Shown here: positions 26,894-36,090 of the stretch, piece by piece | How positions within the stretch are numbered: the first letter of the stretch is position 1 | Layout of the letters: each line of letters begins with the position of its first letter | Source: Roseibium sp. | GTDB taxonomy: Bacteria > Pseudomonadota > Alphaproteobacteria > Rhizobiales > Stappiaceae | Length of the DNA stretch: 64,000 nucleotides | Assembly (NCBI GenBank): GCA_017643925.1 | Contig: JAEPML010000004.1 | Coordinates: forward strand, 244,530 to 308,529 | Reading direction: 5' to 3' | Made by a program: the position numbers and the translations under genes | The notes under the pieces: model-generated | What the model was told of the DNA's origin: nothing | The model's input: the letters and a program-made list of their open reading frames with translations, nothing else | The model's database searches: none

Positions 26894-27819
26894 ACGACAC
26901 GGCAAAAATCTACGAACAGGGCGAATACAATTTCGCCTATCTGGACGAACAGACCAAACGCATGATCCGGCGCGCGATCCTGAAAGGCATCGCCATTCCG
27001 GGCTACCAGGTTCCATTCGCCTCCCGCGAAATGCCGATGCCCTATGGCTGGGGCACCGGGGGTGTCCAGGTGACCGCTTCGATCCTCGGTGAGGATGACT
27101 GCCTGAAGATGATTGACCAGGGCTCCGACGACACGACCAACGCTGTTTCCCTGCGTGGTTTCTTTGAAAAGACTGCAGGCGTCCGGACAACCCACGAGAC
27201 GGCAGAAGCGTCCGTCATCCAGACTCGCCACCGCATTCCGGAAAAGGATCTGCGCGAGGATCAGATTCTTGTGTTCCAGGTTCCGATCCCGGAACCACTC
27301 CGGTTCCTGGAGCCGCGCGAGACAGAGACCCGCAAGATGCACGCGCTTGAGGATTACGGCCTCATGCATGTGAAGCTCTACGAAGACATCGCCAAGAACG
27401 GGCACATCGCGACGACCTACGCCTATCCGGTCAAGGTCAACGACCGTTATGTCATGGACCCGTCTCCGACCCCGAAATTCGACAATCCGAAGATCGACGA
27501 AATGGCCGCCCTTCAACTCTATGGCGCTGGCCGGGAAAAGCGTATCTACGCCATCCCGCCCTACACCAAGGTGAAAAGCCTCGATTTCGAGGACTACCCC
27601 TTTGAAGTGCAGAAATTCGACAAACCCTGCGGCCTGTGCGGCGCGCAGAATGTCTATCTCGACGAAGTCATTCTGGATGACAAGGGCGGCCGCATGTTCG
27701 TTTGTTCGGACAGTGACTTTTGTGAAGAACGCCGCGCGGCGGGTCATGTCGGCCCGATGGCAGGCAACCCGGCAGCCGCCCAGATCAGCGGTGCCCAGGC
27801 AGAGGAACTCACCCAATGA
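26890..27819 (+). CDS. phnJ: C-P lyase PhnJ (radical SAM, Fe4S4)
   Basis: This 309-residue protein is the enzyme that breaks the carbon-phosphorus bond, releasing alkane and ribose 1,2-cyclic phosphate 5-phosphate. The cysteine set C247-x2-C250-x21-C272-x5-C278 is complete (CGLCGAQN and CSDSDFC), with three for the iron-sulfur cluster and one for the thiyl radical. The Gly-rich AILKGIAIPGYQVPF near residue 30 carries the proposed glycyl-radical position. The gene overlaps both neighbours by four bases. Confidence 0.96.
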   Translation: MNDTAKIYEQGEYNFAYLDEQTKRMIRRAILKGIAIPGYQVPFASREMPMPYGWGTGGVQVTASILGEDDCLKMIDQGSDDTTNAVSLRGFFEKTAGVRTTHETAEASVIQTRHRIPEKDLREDQILVFQVPIPEPLRFLEPRETETRKMHALEDYGLMHVKLYEDIAKNGHIATTYAYPVKVNDRYVMDPSPTPKFDNPKIDEMAALQLYGAGREKRIYAIPPYTKVKSLDFEDYPFEVQKFDKPCGLCGAQNVYLDEVILDDKGGRMFVCSDSDFCEERRAAGHVGPMAGNPAAAQISGAQAEELTQ

Positions 27820-28604
27820 GCGTCTTTCAGTCAGATGATCCGCTGCTTCAGGTCCGCAATGTCACGCGTTATTACGGCGACCGGATAGGTTGTTCGGAAG
27901 TGTCATTCGACCTCTGGCCGGGCGAGGTCCTCGCAATCGTCGGCGAGAGTGGCTCGGGCAAAACCACCCTGCTCAATTGCCTTTCGACACGGCTGGCGCC
28001 AACCGCAGGAGCCATTGAATACCGGATGCGTGACGGATCCATGCGCAACCTCTATCAGCTGACCGAGGCGGAACGCCGCCTGCTGATGCGCACCGACTGG
28101 GGCTTTGTTCACCAGAACGCGGCCGAGGGTCTGCGCATGACCGTCTCAGCCGGTGCAAATGTCGGTGAACGGCTCATGGCCATCGGTGACCGTCACTACG
28201 GCAAGATCCGTTCGACCGCGGACGACTGGCTTGGCCGGGTTGAAATCGAGAGCGACCGGATTGACGATGATCCGCGTTCCTTCTCGGGAGGCATGCGCCA
28301 GCGGCTGCAGATCGCCCGAAACCTGGTGACACGTCCGCGCCTTGTCTTCATGGACGAGCCGACCGGTGGTCTGGATGTCTCGGTCCAGGCACGACTTCTG
28401 GATCTCTTGCGGCGCCTTGTCGCCGATCTCGGACTTTCCGTCGTGATCGTCACGCATGACCTTGCAGTTGCCCGCCTCCTGTCGCACCGGATCATGGTCA
28501 TGCGTCACGGCAACGTAATCGAGAGTGGCCTGACGGACCAGGTACTCGACGACCCACGCGAGCCCTATACGCAGTTGCTCGTTTCTTCCATTCTACAGGT
28601 GTAA
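27816..28604 (+). CDS. phnK: C-P lyase accessory ATPase PhnK
   Basis: A 262-residue ABC-type ATPase: Walker A GESGSGKTT, signature FSGGMRQRLQIARNL, Walker B LVFMDEPTGGLD and H-loop VTHDLAVARLL. PhnK docks as a dimer on the PhnGHIJ core and is needed in vivo; it is not a membrane transporter subunit. The ATG overlaps the phnJ stop. The RYYGDRIGCSEVSFDLWPGE segment is typical of PhnK. Confidence 0.94.
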   Translation: MSVFQSDDPLLQVRNVTRYYGDRIGCSEVSFDLWPGEVLAIVGESGSGKTTLLNCLSTRLAPTAGAIEYRMRDGSMRNLYQLTEAERRLLMRTDWGFVHQNAAEGLRMTVSAGANVGERLMAIGDRHYGKIRSTADDWLGRVEIESDRIDDDPRSFSGGMRQRLQIARNLVTRPRLVFMDEPTGGLDVSVQARLLDLLRRLVADLGLSVVIVTHDLAVARLLSHRIMVMRHGNVIESGLTDQVLDDPREPYTQLLVSSILQV

Positions 28605-28610
28605 GCAATC

Positions 28611-29315
28611 ATGGCTGTTCGTCTTTATCTGAACAATGTCGGCAAGTCCTTCACCATGCATCTGCAGGGTGGGGCCGTCATTCCCGTTGTCGAGAAGGTC
28701 GAATTCTCCGTCAACGCCGGAGAATGCGTCGTGCTCGGTGGACCCTCGGGTGCCGGCAAGAGCTCGATCCTCAAAATGATCTACGGCAACTACCGTTGCG
28801 ACGATGGTCAGATCCTGGTGACCGTTGACGAGGAAATCGTCAATGTTGCCAGCGCCGAACCACGCGATGTCCTCAGGTTGCGCGACAACACCATCGGTTA
28901 CGTCAGCCAGTTCCTGCGCACGATCCCACGCGTTTCGGCAGAGGATGTGGTGGCTGAACCTCTGATTGCACAAGGCGCCGGCGAGGAAGAAGGCCTTGAG
29001 ACGGCACGCAGCCTCCTTGCGCGTCTAAACGTGCCTGAAAGGCTATGGACCTTGCCGCCCGCGACCTTCTCGGGCGGCGAGCAGCAGCGCGTCAACATTG
29101 CCCGCGGGTTCATCGCTCACTACCCGATCCTGCTTCTGGATGAACCGACTGCGTCTCTCGACGCGGCGAACCGCGCGGTCGTCGTCCGCCTGGTGCAGGA
29201 GAAAAAAGAACAGGGTGTTGCCATGGTCGGGATTCTGCACGATCAGGATGTGCGGGAAGAGATTGCGGACCGCATCATTGATGTCACATCCTTCAGCGCG
29301 GATGTTGCCGCCTGA
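28611..29315 (+). CDS. phnL: C-P lyase accessory ATPase PhnL
   Basis: A 234-residue ABC ATPase. Walker A is GPSGAGKSS, the signature FSGGEQQRVNIARGF, and Walker B LLLDEPTASLD. PhnL interacts with the PhnK-bound C-P lyase core. It starts six bases after phnK. A hairpin containing a Pho-box-like direct repeat lies between its stop and the next gene, so phnGHIJKL and DUF1045-phnM-phnN may be separately controlled. Confidence 0.93.
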   Translation: MAVRLYLNNVGKSFTMHLQGGAVIPVVEKVEFSVNAGECVVLGGPSGAGKSSILKMIYGNYRCDDGQILVTVDEEIVNVASAEPRDVLRLRDNTIGYVSQFLRTIPRVSAEDVVAEPLIAQGAGEEEGLETARSLLARLNVPERLWTLPPATFSGGEQQRVNIARGFIAHYPILLLDEPTASLDAANRAVVVRLVQEKKEQGVAMVGILHDQDVREEIADRIIDVTSFSADVAA

Positions 29316-29342
29316 CCCGATAGACAGGAATTGGTTGCGGAA

Positions 29343-29374
29343 GGGCGAGAACTGTCACAGAACAGTCATCGCCC
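29343..29374. promoter_or_regulatory. Pho-box-like repeat inside an intercistronic hairpin
   Basis: CTGTCAC-AGAA-CAGTCAT (29352-29369) has the 7-4-7 layout of a PhoB box, each half differing from CTGTCAT by one base. The box is embedded in an inverted repeat (GGGCGA 29343-29348 with TCGCCC 29369-29374, and ACTGT with ACAGT). It is 54 bases before the DUF1045 start. Confidence 0.6.
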
Positions 29375-29422
29375 TCCGTTAGGCCCTCGACCTGGCCCAC
29401 CTTTGAAACAGCGAATTGTCTC

Positions 29423-30172
29423 ATGCGCTACGCCATCTATTTTGCCGCCGACGCCGAAGATCCGTTGACACGCCTGGGGAACTCCTGGCTCGGACGCGAT
29501 CCGTTCAAAGGCCTGGACCTTGAGACAGTTCAGATCGACGGCTTCGACCGGGAGCGGCTCGGCGACCTCACCTCGAGCCCACGGCGCTACGGATTTCACG
29601 GCACGCTGAAAGCACCTTTCAACTTGGCGGAAGGCAAGACCGAAGCCGAATTGCTCAAGGCCTGCGACGCGTTTGCAAGGACCATGGCCCCCTTTGAGAT
29701 CAAGGGGCTGGGTGTCAATCGCCTGGGACGGTTCCTGGCCCTTACACCAGAGGTCGAGGAACCTGGCCTGTCGGCCTTTGCCGGTGAATGTGTCAGATTT
29801 TTTGAGCCGTTCCGTGCACCCCTTGCTCAAGGCGATCTCTACCGCCGGCGCCAAAGCGGCCTGACATCCCGACAGGACGCCCATCTGGTCGATTGGGGTT
29901 ACCCCTACATTTTCGAAGACTTTCGCTTCCACATGACGCTGTCCAACAAGCTGGAAGACGAAGCGGAAGCCAGCATTTTGAAACAGGCTGCCGAGGACCA
30001 CTTCAAGGAAGTGACCGGTCGGCCGCGGTTGTGCCGACATTTTGCGGTCTACTCGGAGTCCCACCGGGGCGCTCCGTTCCAGATCGAGAAACTGTTCGAG
30101 CTTTCCGGAACGCTTTCTCCGCTGGAAGCTCAGGAAAAAACCGACCGCAAGACCCGCAAGGAGAACGCATGA
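29423..30172 (+). CDS. DUF1045/TIGR03223 phosphonate operon protein (2H phosphoesterase fold)
   Basis: The 249-residue protein has the two HxT motifs of 2H phosphoesterases: YGFHGTLKAPF near residue 55 and FRFHMTLSNKL near 172. It matches the DUF1045 protein found in many alphaproteobacterial C-P lyase operons. Because PhnP (the cyclic ribose phosphodiesterase) is not in this window, it could perform that cyclic-phosphate opening; this is inference. Its stop overlaps phnM by four bases (ATGA). Confidence 0.85.
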   Translation: MRYAIYFAADAEDPLTRLGNSWLGRDPFKGLDLETVQIDGFDRERLGDLTSSPRRYGFHGTLKAPFNLAEGKTEAELLKACDAFARTMAPFEIKGLGVNRLGRFLALTPEVEEPGLSAFAGECVRFFEPFRAPLAQGDLYRRRQSGLTSRQDAHLVDWGYPYIFEDFRFHMTLSNKLEDEAEASILKQAAEDHFKEVTGRPRLCRHFAVYSESHRGAPFQIEKLFELSGTLSPLEAQEKTDRKTRKENA

Positions 30173-31314
30173 GCTCGCATCCCAAAGTCTTCAAGAACGC
30201 CAGGCTCGTTCTGGCAGACGAAGTCAAAGACGGTTCCCTGTCGGTCGATACCAACGGCATGATCGACAGCATCGGAGCCCCGACTGACGTTGATGGGCAT
30301 GATTGCGACGGTGACTTCCTTTTACCGGGTCTCGTCGAACTCCACACTGATCATCTGGAGACCCACTACGCCCCGCGTCCGAAAGTGCGCTGGAACCCAG
30401 TCGCCGCCGTTCAGGCGCATGATGCCCAGATTGCCTGCGCCGGCATCACAACGGTGTTTGATGCACTCAGGGTGGGCATGGATGAAGATGCGGATCTGCG
30501 GTACCCGGACATGCGCATCCTCGCGGACGCGATCGAGACTGGCAAAGAAGAAAACCGGCTGCGCGCCGATCACTTCATTCACCTGCGATGCGAAGTTTCG
30601 GCCGTCGATGTTCTGGAAGCTTTCAAGGTTTTTGAAGAAGACGACGCCATCCGCCTGATTTCCCTGATGGACCACACACCGGGACAGCGACAGTTCGTGT
30701 CGCTGGATGCCTACAAGATCTATTTCCAGGGCAAGAAGGGCTTTTCCGACCAGGAGATGGAAGCTTTCATCAAGCGCCGCCAGGAAAGCGCCAGCGAGCA
30801 CGCCCCCGAAAACCGCAAACGGCTCTCGGCCATCGCACAGGAACGCGGCATTTCCATCGCCAGTCACGACGACGCCACTGCGGAACATGTTGAGGAAGCG
30901 ATTGAACTGAAAACCCGGATTGCCGAGTTCCCGACGACGAAGGAAGCCGCCAAGGCTTCTCACGATGCCGGCATGGCTGTTCTGATGGGCGCACCAAATG
31001 TCGTGCGCGGCGGCTCGCATTCCGGAAACGTCTCGGCGCGGGAGCTGGCAGAGGCCGGACATCTGGACGTGTTGTCTTCCGATTATATCCCGGCGTCCCT
31101 GATCCAGGCAGCTTTCCAGCTTGCCGACGAGATAGACACGATCTCACTGCCGAAGGCGATTGCGACCGTGACCTCGACCCCTGCCAACGCAATCGGTCTT
31201 ACCGATCGCGGGTCGCTTGAAAGCGGACTGCGCGCTGACCTGATCCAGGTCAAGCTGGTCGGCAATGTTCCGATTGTGCGCGGTGTCTGGCGCGAGGGCC
31301 GTCGCGTTGCCTGA
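30169..31314 (+). CDS. phnM: Alpha-D-ribose 1-methylphosphonate 5-triphosphate diphosphatase PhnM
   Basis: A 381-residue amidohydrolase. The metal-site segment is LVELHTDHLETHY near residue 52; SHDDATAEH and AKASHDAGMAVLMGAPNV are later ligand regions. PhnM releases pyrophosphate from ribose 1-phosphonate 5-triphosphate to give the PhnJ substrate. The ATG at 30169 overlaps DUF1045. The 3' end overlaps the likely phnN start. Confidence 0.95.
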   Translation: MSSHPKVFKNARLVLADEVKDGSLSVDTNGMIDSIGAPTDVDGHDCDGDFLLPGLVELHTDHLETHYAPRPKVRWNPVAAVQAHDAQIACAGITTVFDALRVGMDEDADLRYPDMRILADAIETGKEENRLRADHFIHLRCEVSAVDVLEAFKVFEEDDAIRLISLMDHTPGQRQFVSLDAYKIYFQGKKGFSDQEMEAFIKRRQESASEHAPENRKRLSAIAQERGISIASHDDATAEHVEEAIELKTRIAEFPTTKEAAKASHDAGMAVLMGAPNVVRGGSHSGNVSARELAEAGHLDVLSSDYIPASLIQAAFQLADEIDTISLPKAIATVTSTPANAIGLTDRGSLESGLRADLIQVKLVGNVPIVRGVWREGRRVA

Positions 31315-31894
31315 CGCTGCGCTGCAGACAAACGGAAAACTTGGTCCGGGCCGCATGGTGCTTGTCGTCGGACCAAGCGGGGCCGGCAAGGACACGCTCA
31401 TGCTGGCCTTGAAGGAAAGGCTTGAAGCCCGGCAGGACATTTCATTTGCGCGCCGGGCCATCACAAGGGAAGCAGACGCGGCTGCAGAAGATCACGACAC
31501 GCTTACAAGACCGGAATTCGAAGCGCTGGTTGAAGCGGACGACGTTGCCCTTGCCTGGGAGGCGCACGGACTTGGTTATGTCATACCCAAATCCTACGAC
31601 CGGATGGTTCAATCAGGGGGCACCGTAATCGCCAACGGGTCTCGCAGGGTCCTGAAACGGGCCCATGAGAAATACGAAACCGCAATCGTGTTGCTCATTA
31701 CCGCGCCGATCGACGTCCTGGCGGACCGCCTCGCCAGCCGTGGCCGGGAGAGCCGCGAAGACATCGCGGCACGTCTGAAAAGGGCTGACCTGGAACCGGA
31801 GAATGTCCCCAACCTTGTGCGCGTTGAAAACACTGGAACGATCGAGGACGGCGTCACCAGAATGATGGCAGCGCTCGGGTTCTCCGACAGCTGA
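31307..31894 (+). CDS. phnN: Ribose 1,5-bisphosphate phosphokinase PhnN
   Basis: This 195-residue P-loop kinase resembles guanylate kinases: Walker A VVGPSGAGKDT near residues 19-29 and RRAITREADAAAEDH in the substrate lid. PhnN turns ribose 1,5-bisphosphate into PRPP, closing the pathway. The TTG at 31307 is preferred because GAGGG lies eight bases upstream and relatives carry a short leader before GPGRMVLVVG. It overlaps the end of phnM. The ATG at 31355 is an alternative but would start inside the first strand. Confidence 0.88.
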   Translation: MPDAALQTNGKLGPGRMVLVVGPSGAGKDTLMLALKERLEARQDISFARRAITREADAAAEDHDTLTRPEFEALVEADDVALAWEAHGLGYVIPKSYDRMVQSGGTVIANGSRRVLKRAHEKYETAIVLLITAPIDVLADRLASRGRESREDIAARLKRADLEPENVPNLVRVENTGTIEDGVTRMMAALGFSDS

Positions 31895-31913
31895 CCGGAT
31901 ATCGGTCTGCCGA

Positions 31914-34802
31914 TCAGTTCTTCTTCTTGTTGCCGAAGACATTGCCAAGCAGCCCGGACGGAAGGCCGAAGCCTTCTTCCACCGCCTTCAGCACCTCTTC
32001 GTCATCAACCTCGCCGTCAATGACTTTCTGAACGTCGATCTGGGTTTGACCACCGGTTGCCCGCTCAATGACCTTGTTGGCCTGATCAACCAATTCCTGC
32101 GACGGCTCCTTGTTGCCCTGCAGGATCGAAATCAATTCGCCGCCGGTCTGTTGCAATTGCTTGTAGGCTGCTTCCGGATTTTGAAGGATGCCTGCAATGT
32201 CAGGATAGATCCGCGGGTCGTTCCAGGAGCCATCAACGACAATTGGCACGCCGAGCCCGGCCATCTTCTTGCCTTCACCCTTGCGGCGCGGCTGAGGTGC
32301 CTGGCCTTCGAGCGAAGCAACGATCCTTGGCTCGACCCTCCAGGCCAGCGATTGTTGCGGCATGTCTGTCGTGCCTTTGCCCGTCATCCGGATCAATGGT
32401 CCTGTCAGCGAAAGGTCATCCGTTCGCGCAATGCCGTTGTCGATCTGGAACGTTGCTGAAAGGGAGCTGAAATCCGTCTTTTCGGACGGGTTTTCCTGCC
32501 AGCCGAGCAGCGTTTCAACGGACAGGCCCCGCAACATCTTCGGGATATTGAGACCCCGGATGGCGCCATCGACAAATTCGTAATCCGCTGTTCCGTTCAG
32601 CCCCTTTACGAGAAGCTGCTCACTGCCGCCCTTCGACTTCACATCGAGATTGATGGCTGCCTTGCCTTCGATCCAGCCAAAATCGGCCGCGTCACGCAGC
32701 AACGGATAGGAGTCGAGACCGGCAAGGGAAAATCTTGCGGACAGCTCCGGTGTCGCCGATGCACCGTTCAACGTAACGGTGCCGGACCCGGCTCCGTTGT
32801 AAAGCGCCAGTTTTTCGAGATTGGCCGTCAGCACACCATTCTTGATGGTCGTCGAAAGGGCACTCTGGTCGATCTTGATCTTGTCCCAGCGAATCTCGTT
32901 GGTTGTGACCTTGAAGTCGACATCAACGGCCTTGAGCCCGGAAAAATCGATCGGGGTCGTGCTCCAGCCAGATGTGGAAGCGCCAGCCGGTTTGGCAGCC
33001 CCATTCGCGGAACCGTTGCCACCCGATCCGGAGGCCCGGTTGCCACCGCCAGAGGCGGAACCGCCAAGGTAAGGGTCAAGCACCAGTTCCCTGAGCGCCA
33101 GCCGTGCCGTGACCTTGGGCTTGCCGGCAAGATCAATCTTGCCGTTGGCCTCACCCGAAGTGCTGTCGAGTGTGAATCGGGTCTCCTCGAATGAAATCGA
33201 ATCGCCGGTTACTCCGAAAATGCCGGAGGCCTTGAAGGTCTTGAGGCCATCGCCCGCCCCGATGGATTGCCCCATCCAGGCCATGAGGCCGCGCAGGTCA
33301 GCGGTTTCGACCCGAACGGCACCGTCCACGGCCCCGGATCTCGAAGCCCTTCCGTCGAAGCCTGCGCTTAACCTGTTGCCCTTGACTGTCACGGAGACTG
33401 GTGCCGCGGCGCCTGCCAACAGCTTGCCCGTATCCGCCTGCCCGGTGAGGCTGAAGCCTTCACCGCGCCAGGTAAGTGCACCGCTGAGAGCGATCGGGTT
33501 TTCCAGCCCCTGAAGGTCAATATCCATGGACAGGTTGGTCAACCGGTCCGCATCCGGGTCACCGCCAACCGCAGATGCCAGATTTAGCCCGCCGATCTCA
33601 CCATCGGAAATCGAGATCGAGCCGTTCAGGTCAAGCCCGGCAACCAGTTCATCCCCGGTCAGGCCAACGGTTTCAAAAGCCAGATCGAGCCCCAGCTTTC
33701 CACTCGCCGGCAATGGTTGCCCGGCAAGTTGCAGAAGGTTTGCAATCGAACCGTCCTTCAGAACAAGCCGACCGGAAATCTCCGGGATCAAGCCGGAAAG
33801 ATCAGCGTCAGCCGCACCGCCAAGCGACAATTCTCCAAGGGTCAGATGCAGGTCTGCGACCGATATCGCTGCTTCCGTTCCGGATATCTTCGCATCGAGG
33901 CCAAAGGCCCCCGGATCGGTATTGAGGGTCTGCCCCGCCAGGGTTGCCAGGGCTGCCAGGGACGGACCGGACGCTGCCAGCGTCAAATCCGCCCGTGTCG
34001 GTTCCAGACCGGTTTCCCCGGAAACCGACAGCGTGTTTTCTCCGGAAGAGACACTGAGATCGACCGGCACCTGATCTCCCGAAGCGAAACCCAGGGGATT
34101 CGTCAGGGAGCCGGACACGGTCAGGGGGATGTCCTGGATCGTGAAGTCGGATGCAAGATCGACGGAACCGGACAGATCCGGCGCCTGAACGGTCAGATTG
34201 AGATCACTGATCCTGATCGGCTCCTCGGAAGCTGCATCCTTGTAGGTCAGCGTCCCGCCAACGATTTCCAGCTGGTCAACACCGATGCTTTTCAGATATC
34301 CGGCCGAGGTGCCGGCCGTCGCTCCGGCATCATTTCCCTGGGCTAGGTCCGGGTTGGTTGCCGCGGGCCGGTTTTCAGGCGAAGCAGCGGCCACGGGATC
34401 CTGGGACCCAAGCGCTCTGCGGGGTTCCCAACTTGTCGCGCCGTCCGGACCGACTTCCAGATAGATGTCCGGGTTTTCCAGCGTCACGCCAGTTACCTGG
34501 ATGTTTCCGGAGATGAGCCCGGCCCAGGCCAGACCGAATTCGATCCGCTCTGCGCTGGCAAATTCAATACCGTCGGCACCGGCCTCACCGGAAACACCGA
34601 TATCGTCGGCGACAAGTTTGAAACCGGGAAAAAGGGACAGCGAGACAGGGCCATCCAGGCGAACGCGCCAGCCAAGGCGCTGGTCCACCTGCTCGACCAC
34701 CTGACGTTTGATTTCGTCTTTGGGCAGAAACAGCGGCACCACAAGTATGGCCGTGATCAACATGATCACAAGGCTGCCCAGTCCAATCAAAAGCCGTCGC
34801 AT
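31914..34802 (-). CDS. AsmA family protein
   Basis: The protein has 962 residues: an N-terminal membrane anchor (LLIGLGSLVIMLITAILVVPLFL), then a long beta-rich AsmA/chorein-like body with the N-terminal signature YEGADV-type region DEIKRQVVEQVDQRLGW. The C-terminal AsmA domain (GLNGTADYEFVDGAIRGLNI and DDLSLTGPLIRMTGKG) is clear. Low-complexity Ser/Gly stretches lie near 625-650. AsmA-like proteins bridge the periplasm and move lipids to the outer membrane. AAGGAGA precedes the ATG at 34802. Confidence 0.85.
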   Translation of the reverse strand: MRRLLIGLGSLVIMLITAILVVPLFLPKDEIKRQVVEQVDQRLGWRVRLDGPVSLSLFPGFKLVADDIGVSGEAGADGIEFASAERIEFGLAWAGLISGNIQVTGVTLENPDIYLEVGPDGATSWEPRRALGSQDPVAAASPENRPAATNPDLAQGNDAGATAGTSAGYLKSIGVDQLEIVGGTLTYKDAASEEPIRISDLNLTVQAPDLSGSVDLASDFTIQDIPLTVSGSLTNPLGFASGDQVPVDLSVSSGENTLSVSGETGLEPTRADLTLAASGPSLAALATLAGQTLNTDPGAFGLDAKISGTEAAISVADLHLTLGELSLGGAADADLSGLIPEISGRLVLKDGSIANLLQLAGQPLPASGKLGLDLAFETVGLTGDELVAGLDLNGSISISDGEIGGLNLASAVGGDPDADRLTNLSMDIDLQGLENPIALSGALTWRGEGFSLTGQADTGKLLAGAAAPVSVTVKGNRLSAGFDGRASRSGAVDGAVRVETADLRGLMAWMGQSIGAGDGLKTFKASGIFGVTGDSISFEETRFTLDSTSGEANGKIDLAGKPKVTARLALRELVLDPYLGGSASGGGNRASGSGGNGSANGAAKPAGASTSGWSTTPIDFSGLKAVDVDFKVTTNEIRWDKIKIDQSALSTTIKNGVLTANLEKLALYNGAGSGTVTLNGASATPELSARFSLAGLDSYPLLRDAADFGWIEGKAAINLDVKSKGGSEQLLVKGLNGTADYEFVDGAIRGLNIPKMLRGLSVETLLGWQENPSEKTDFSSLSATFQIDNGIARTDDLSLTGPLIRMTGKGTTDMPQQSLAWRVEPRIVASLEGQAPQPRRKGEGKKMAGLGVPIVVDGSWNDPRIYPDIAGILQNPEAAYKQLQQTGGELISILQGNKEPSQELVDQANKVIERATGGQTQIDVQKVIDGEVDDEEVLKAVEEGFGLPSGLLGNVFGNKKKN

Positions 34803-34929
34803 TCCCGGCGTCTCCTTTCGCGAATCGGCCCCAATGTAGACCAATCCGAATAGAAACATGTCCGCAGATTTTGACAAAAGCGCGAAAAAAGGCGGTTTTA
34901 CGACAAAGGGTCGCTCAAATCGCTCAATC

Positions 34930-36090
34930 TCAGGTCAGGGCGACCATGTGATTGTCCCAGGAGAGCCCCGCTGTCCGGGCGATGACTTCGGCAGGACTGT
35001 CCGGTTCAAGGACATAGGAAAGCGCCCCATTGCCGTCGGAAACCAGAAAGCTGCCCTGGTCAATCGGAGCGACGCCGCAACCATCAACGATTGTCTGGCT
35101 TCCGAGATACGATCCGGTATCCGCCTTCCAGAAAAGCGTTTTGCCGCCCCTCGGTGCCGAAGTGGCAACCACCTCTCCCGACCTGTTTGTGGCAACTGAG
35201 CCGATATAGTTCTCTAGGCCTGAAGAAACCTTGTCCGGAAGCTCCAGCAGTTTTGGCGTTTCGTCGCGTGAGAAGACAGCCACAAGCGGCGGTTTCCCGT
35301 CTGCCGGACCTTCGAACTGGCCACCAACCCAGGCACGTCCATTGGCATCCAGCGCCATGTGGCGCAGCGACAACTGATGCAGCGCGGGACCCAGCTCCTG
35401 CCTGGACAGCAGATCTCCCGTTTCAGCCTCCAAAAAGGCAATTGACGGGGCCATGGTGTCGAGGTTGAGTTTCTCACGGCCACTTGCCGGATGGGTTTCG
35501 ATGCCGCCATTGGCGACAATCAGAACACGTCCGTCCTGCGACAGTAGCGCTTCGTGAGGTCCGATCCCGTGAGTTGCAAACTCGCCGATACGGCGGCTTG
35601 CCGGACCGCTCAGATCGTAGATGCCGATCACGCCGCGCGCGGTGTCAAAGTCGTTTTCAACCGCATAAAGCAGACGGCCATCCCTTGAAAAACAGCCATG
35701 GCCGAAGAAGTGTCGCCCGGGTTCTGCAACAAGAATTTCGGTCGATATTCCTGCAAGGGGCCTGACGATAACCGCGAAATTACCTGGTCGTCTGGCAAAG
35801 GCCACTAGGCGGCTTCGGTCCGGCGCGACCGCAAAACCGTGACCACGGCCTGGCAACGTGATCCTTGCCAGAACCTGACCCAGCTCGTCCACGAGACCAA
35901 TCCCGAAGTCGCCATTTGCCTGGCGGTAGGCGCTGGCAAAAAGGGGGGCAGAGCCATCTTGTGTCTGGAGACTTTCAGCAAGCGTGGATCCGGCGAGAGC
36001 TGAATTGGCCGTCAATCCGCCGAGCGCCGCCAGAAAACTCCTGCGGGACAGAAGCTTGATGGAGGTTGAAGAGGCCACACGCATACGCAT
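34930..36090 (-). CDS. DUF1513 protein (Tat-exported, beta-propeller-like)
   Basis: The 386-residue protein has a twin-arginine signal: LSRRSFLAALGGLTANSALAG. The mature part repeats segments such as GHGCFSRDGRLLYAVENDFD and GPHEALLSQDGRVLIVANGG, matching DUF1513, predicted to form a beta propeller. DUF1513 proteins follow imelysin and di-haem oxidoreductase genes in iron-uptake operons. The ATG at 36090 overlaps the preceding imelysin stop (TGATG), so translation is coupled. Its function is unknown. Confidence 0.85.
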   Translation of the reverse strand: MRMRVASSTSIKLLSRRSFLAALGGLTANSALAGSTLAESLQTQDGSAPLFASAYRQANGDFGIGLVDELGQVLARITLPGRGHGFAVAPDRSRLVAFARRPGNFAVIVRPLAGISTEILVAEPGRHFFGHGCFSRDGRLLYAVENDFDTARGVIGIYDLSGPASRRIGEFATHGIGPHEALLSQDGRVLIVANGGIETHPASGREKLNLDTMAPSIAFLEAETGDLLSRQELGPALHQLSLRHMALDANGRAWVGGQFEGPADGKPPLVAVFSRDETPKLLELPDKVSSGLENYIGSVATNRSGEVVATSAPRGGKTLFWKADTGSYLGSQTIVDGCGVAPIDQGSFLVSDGNGALSYVLEPDSPAEVIARTAGLSWDNHMVALT

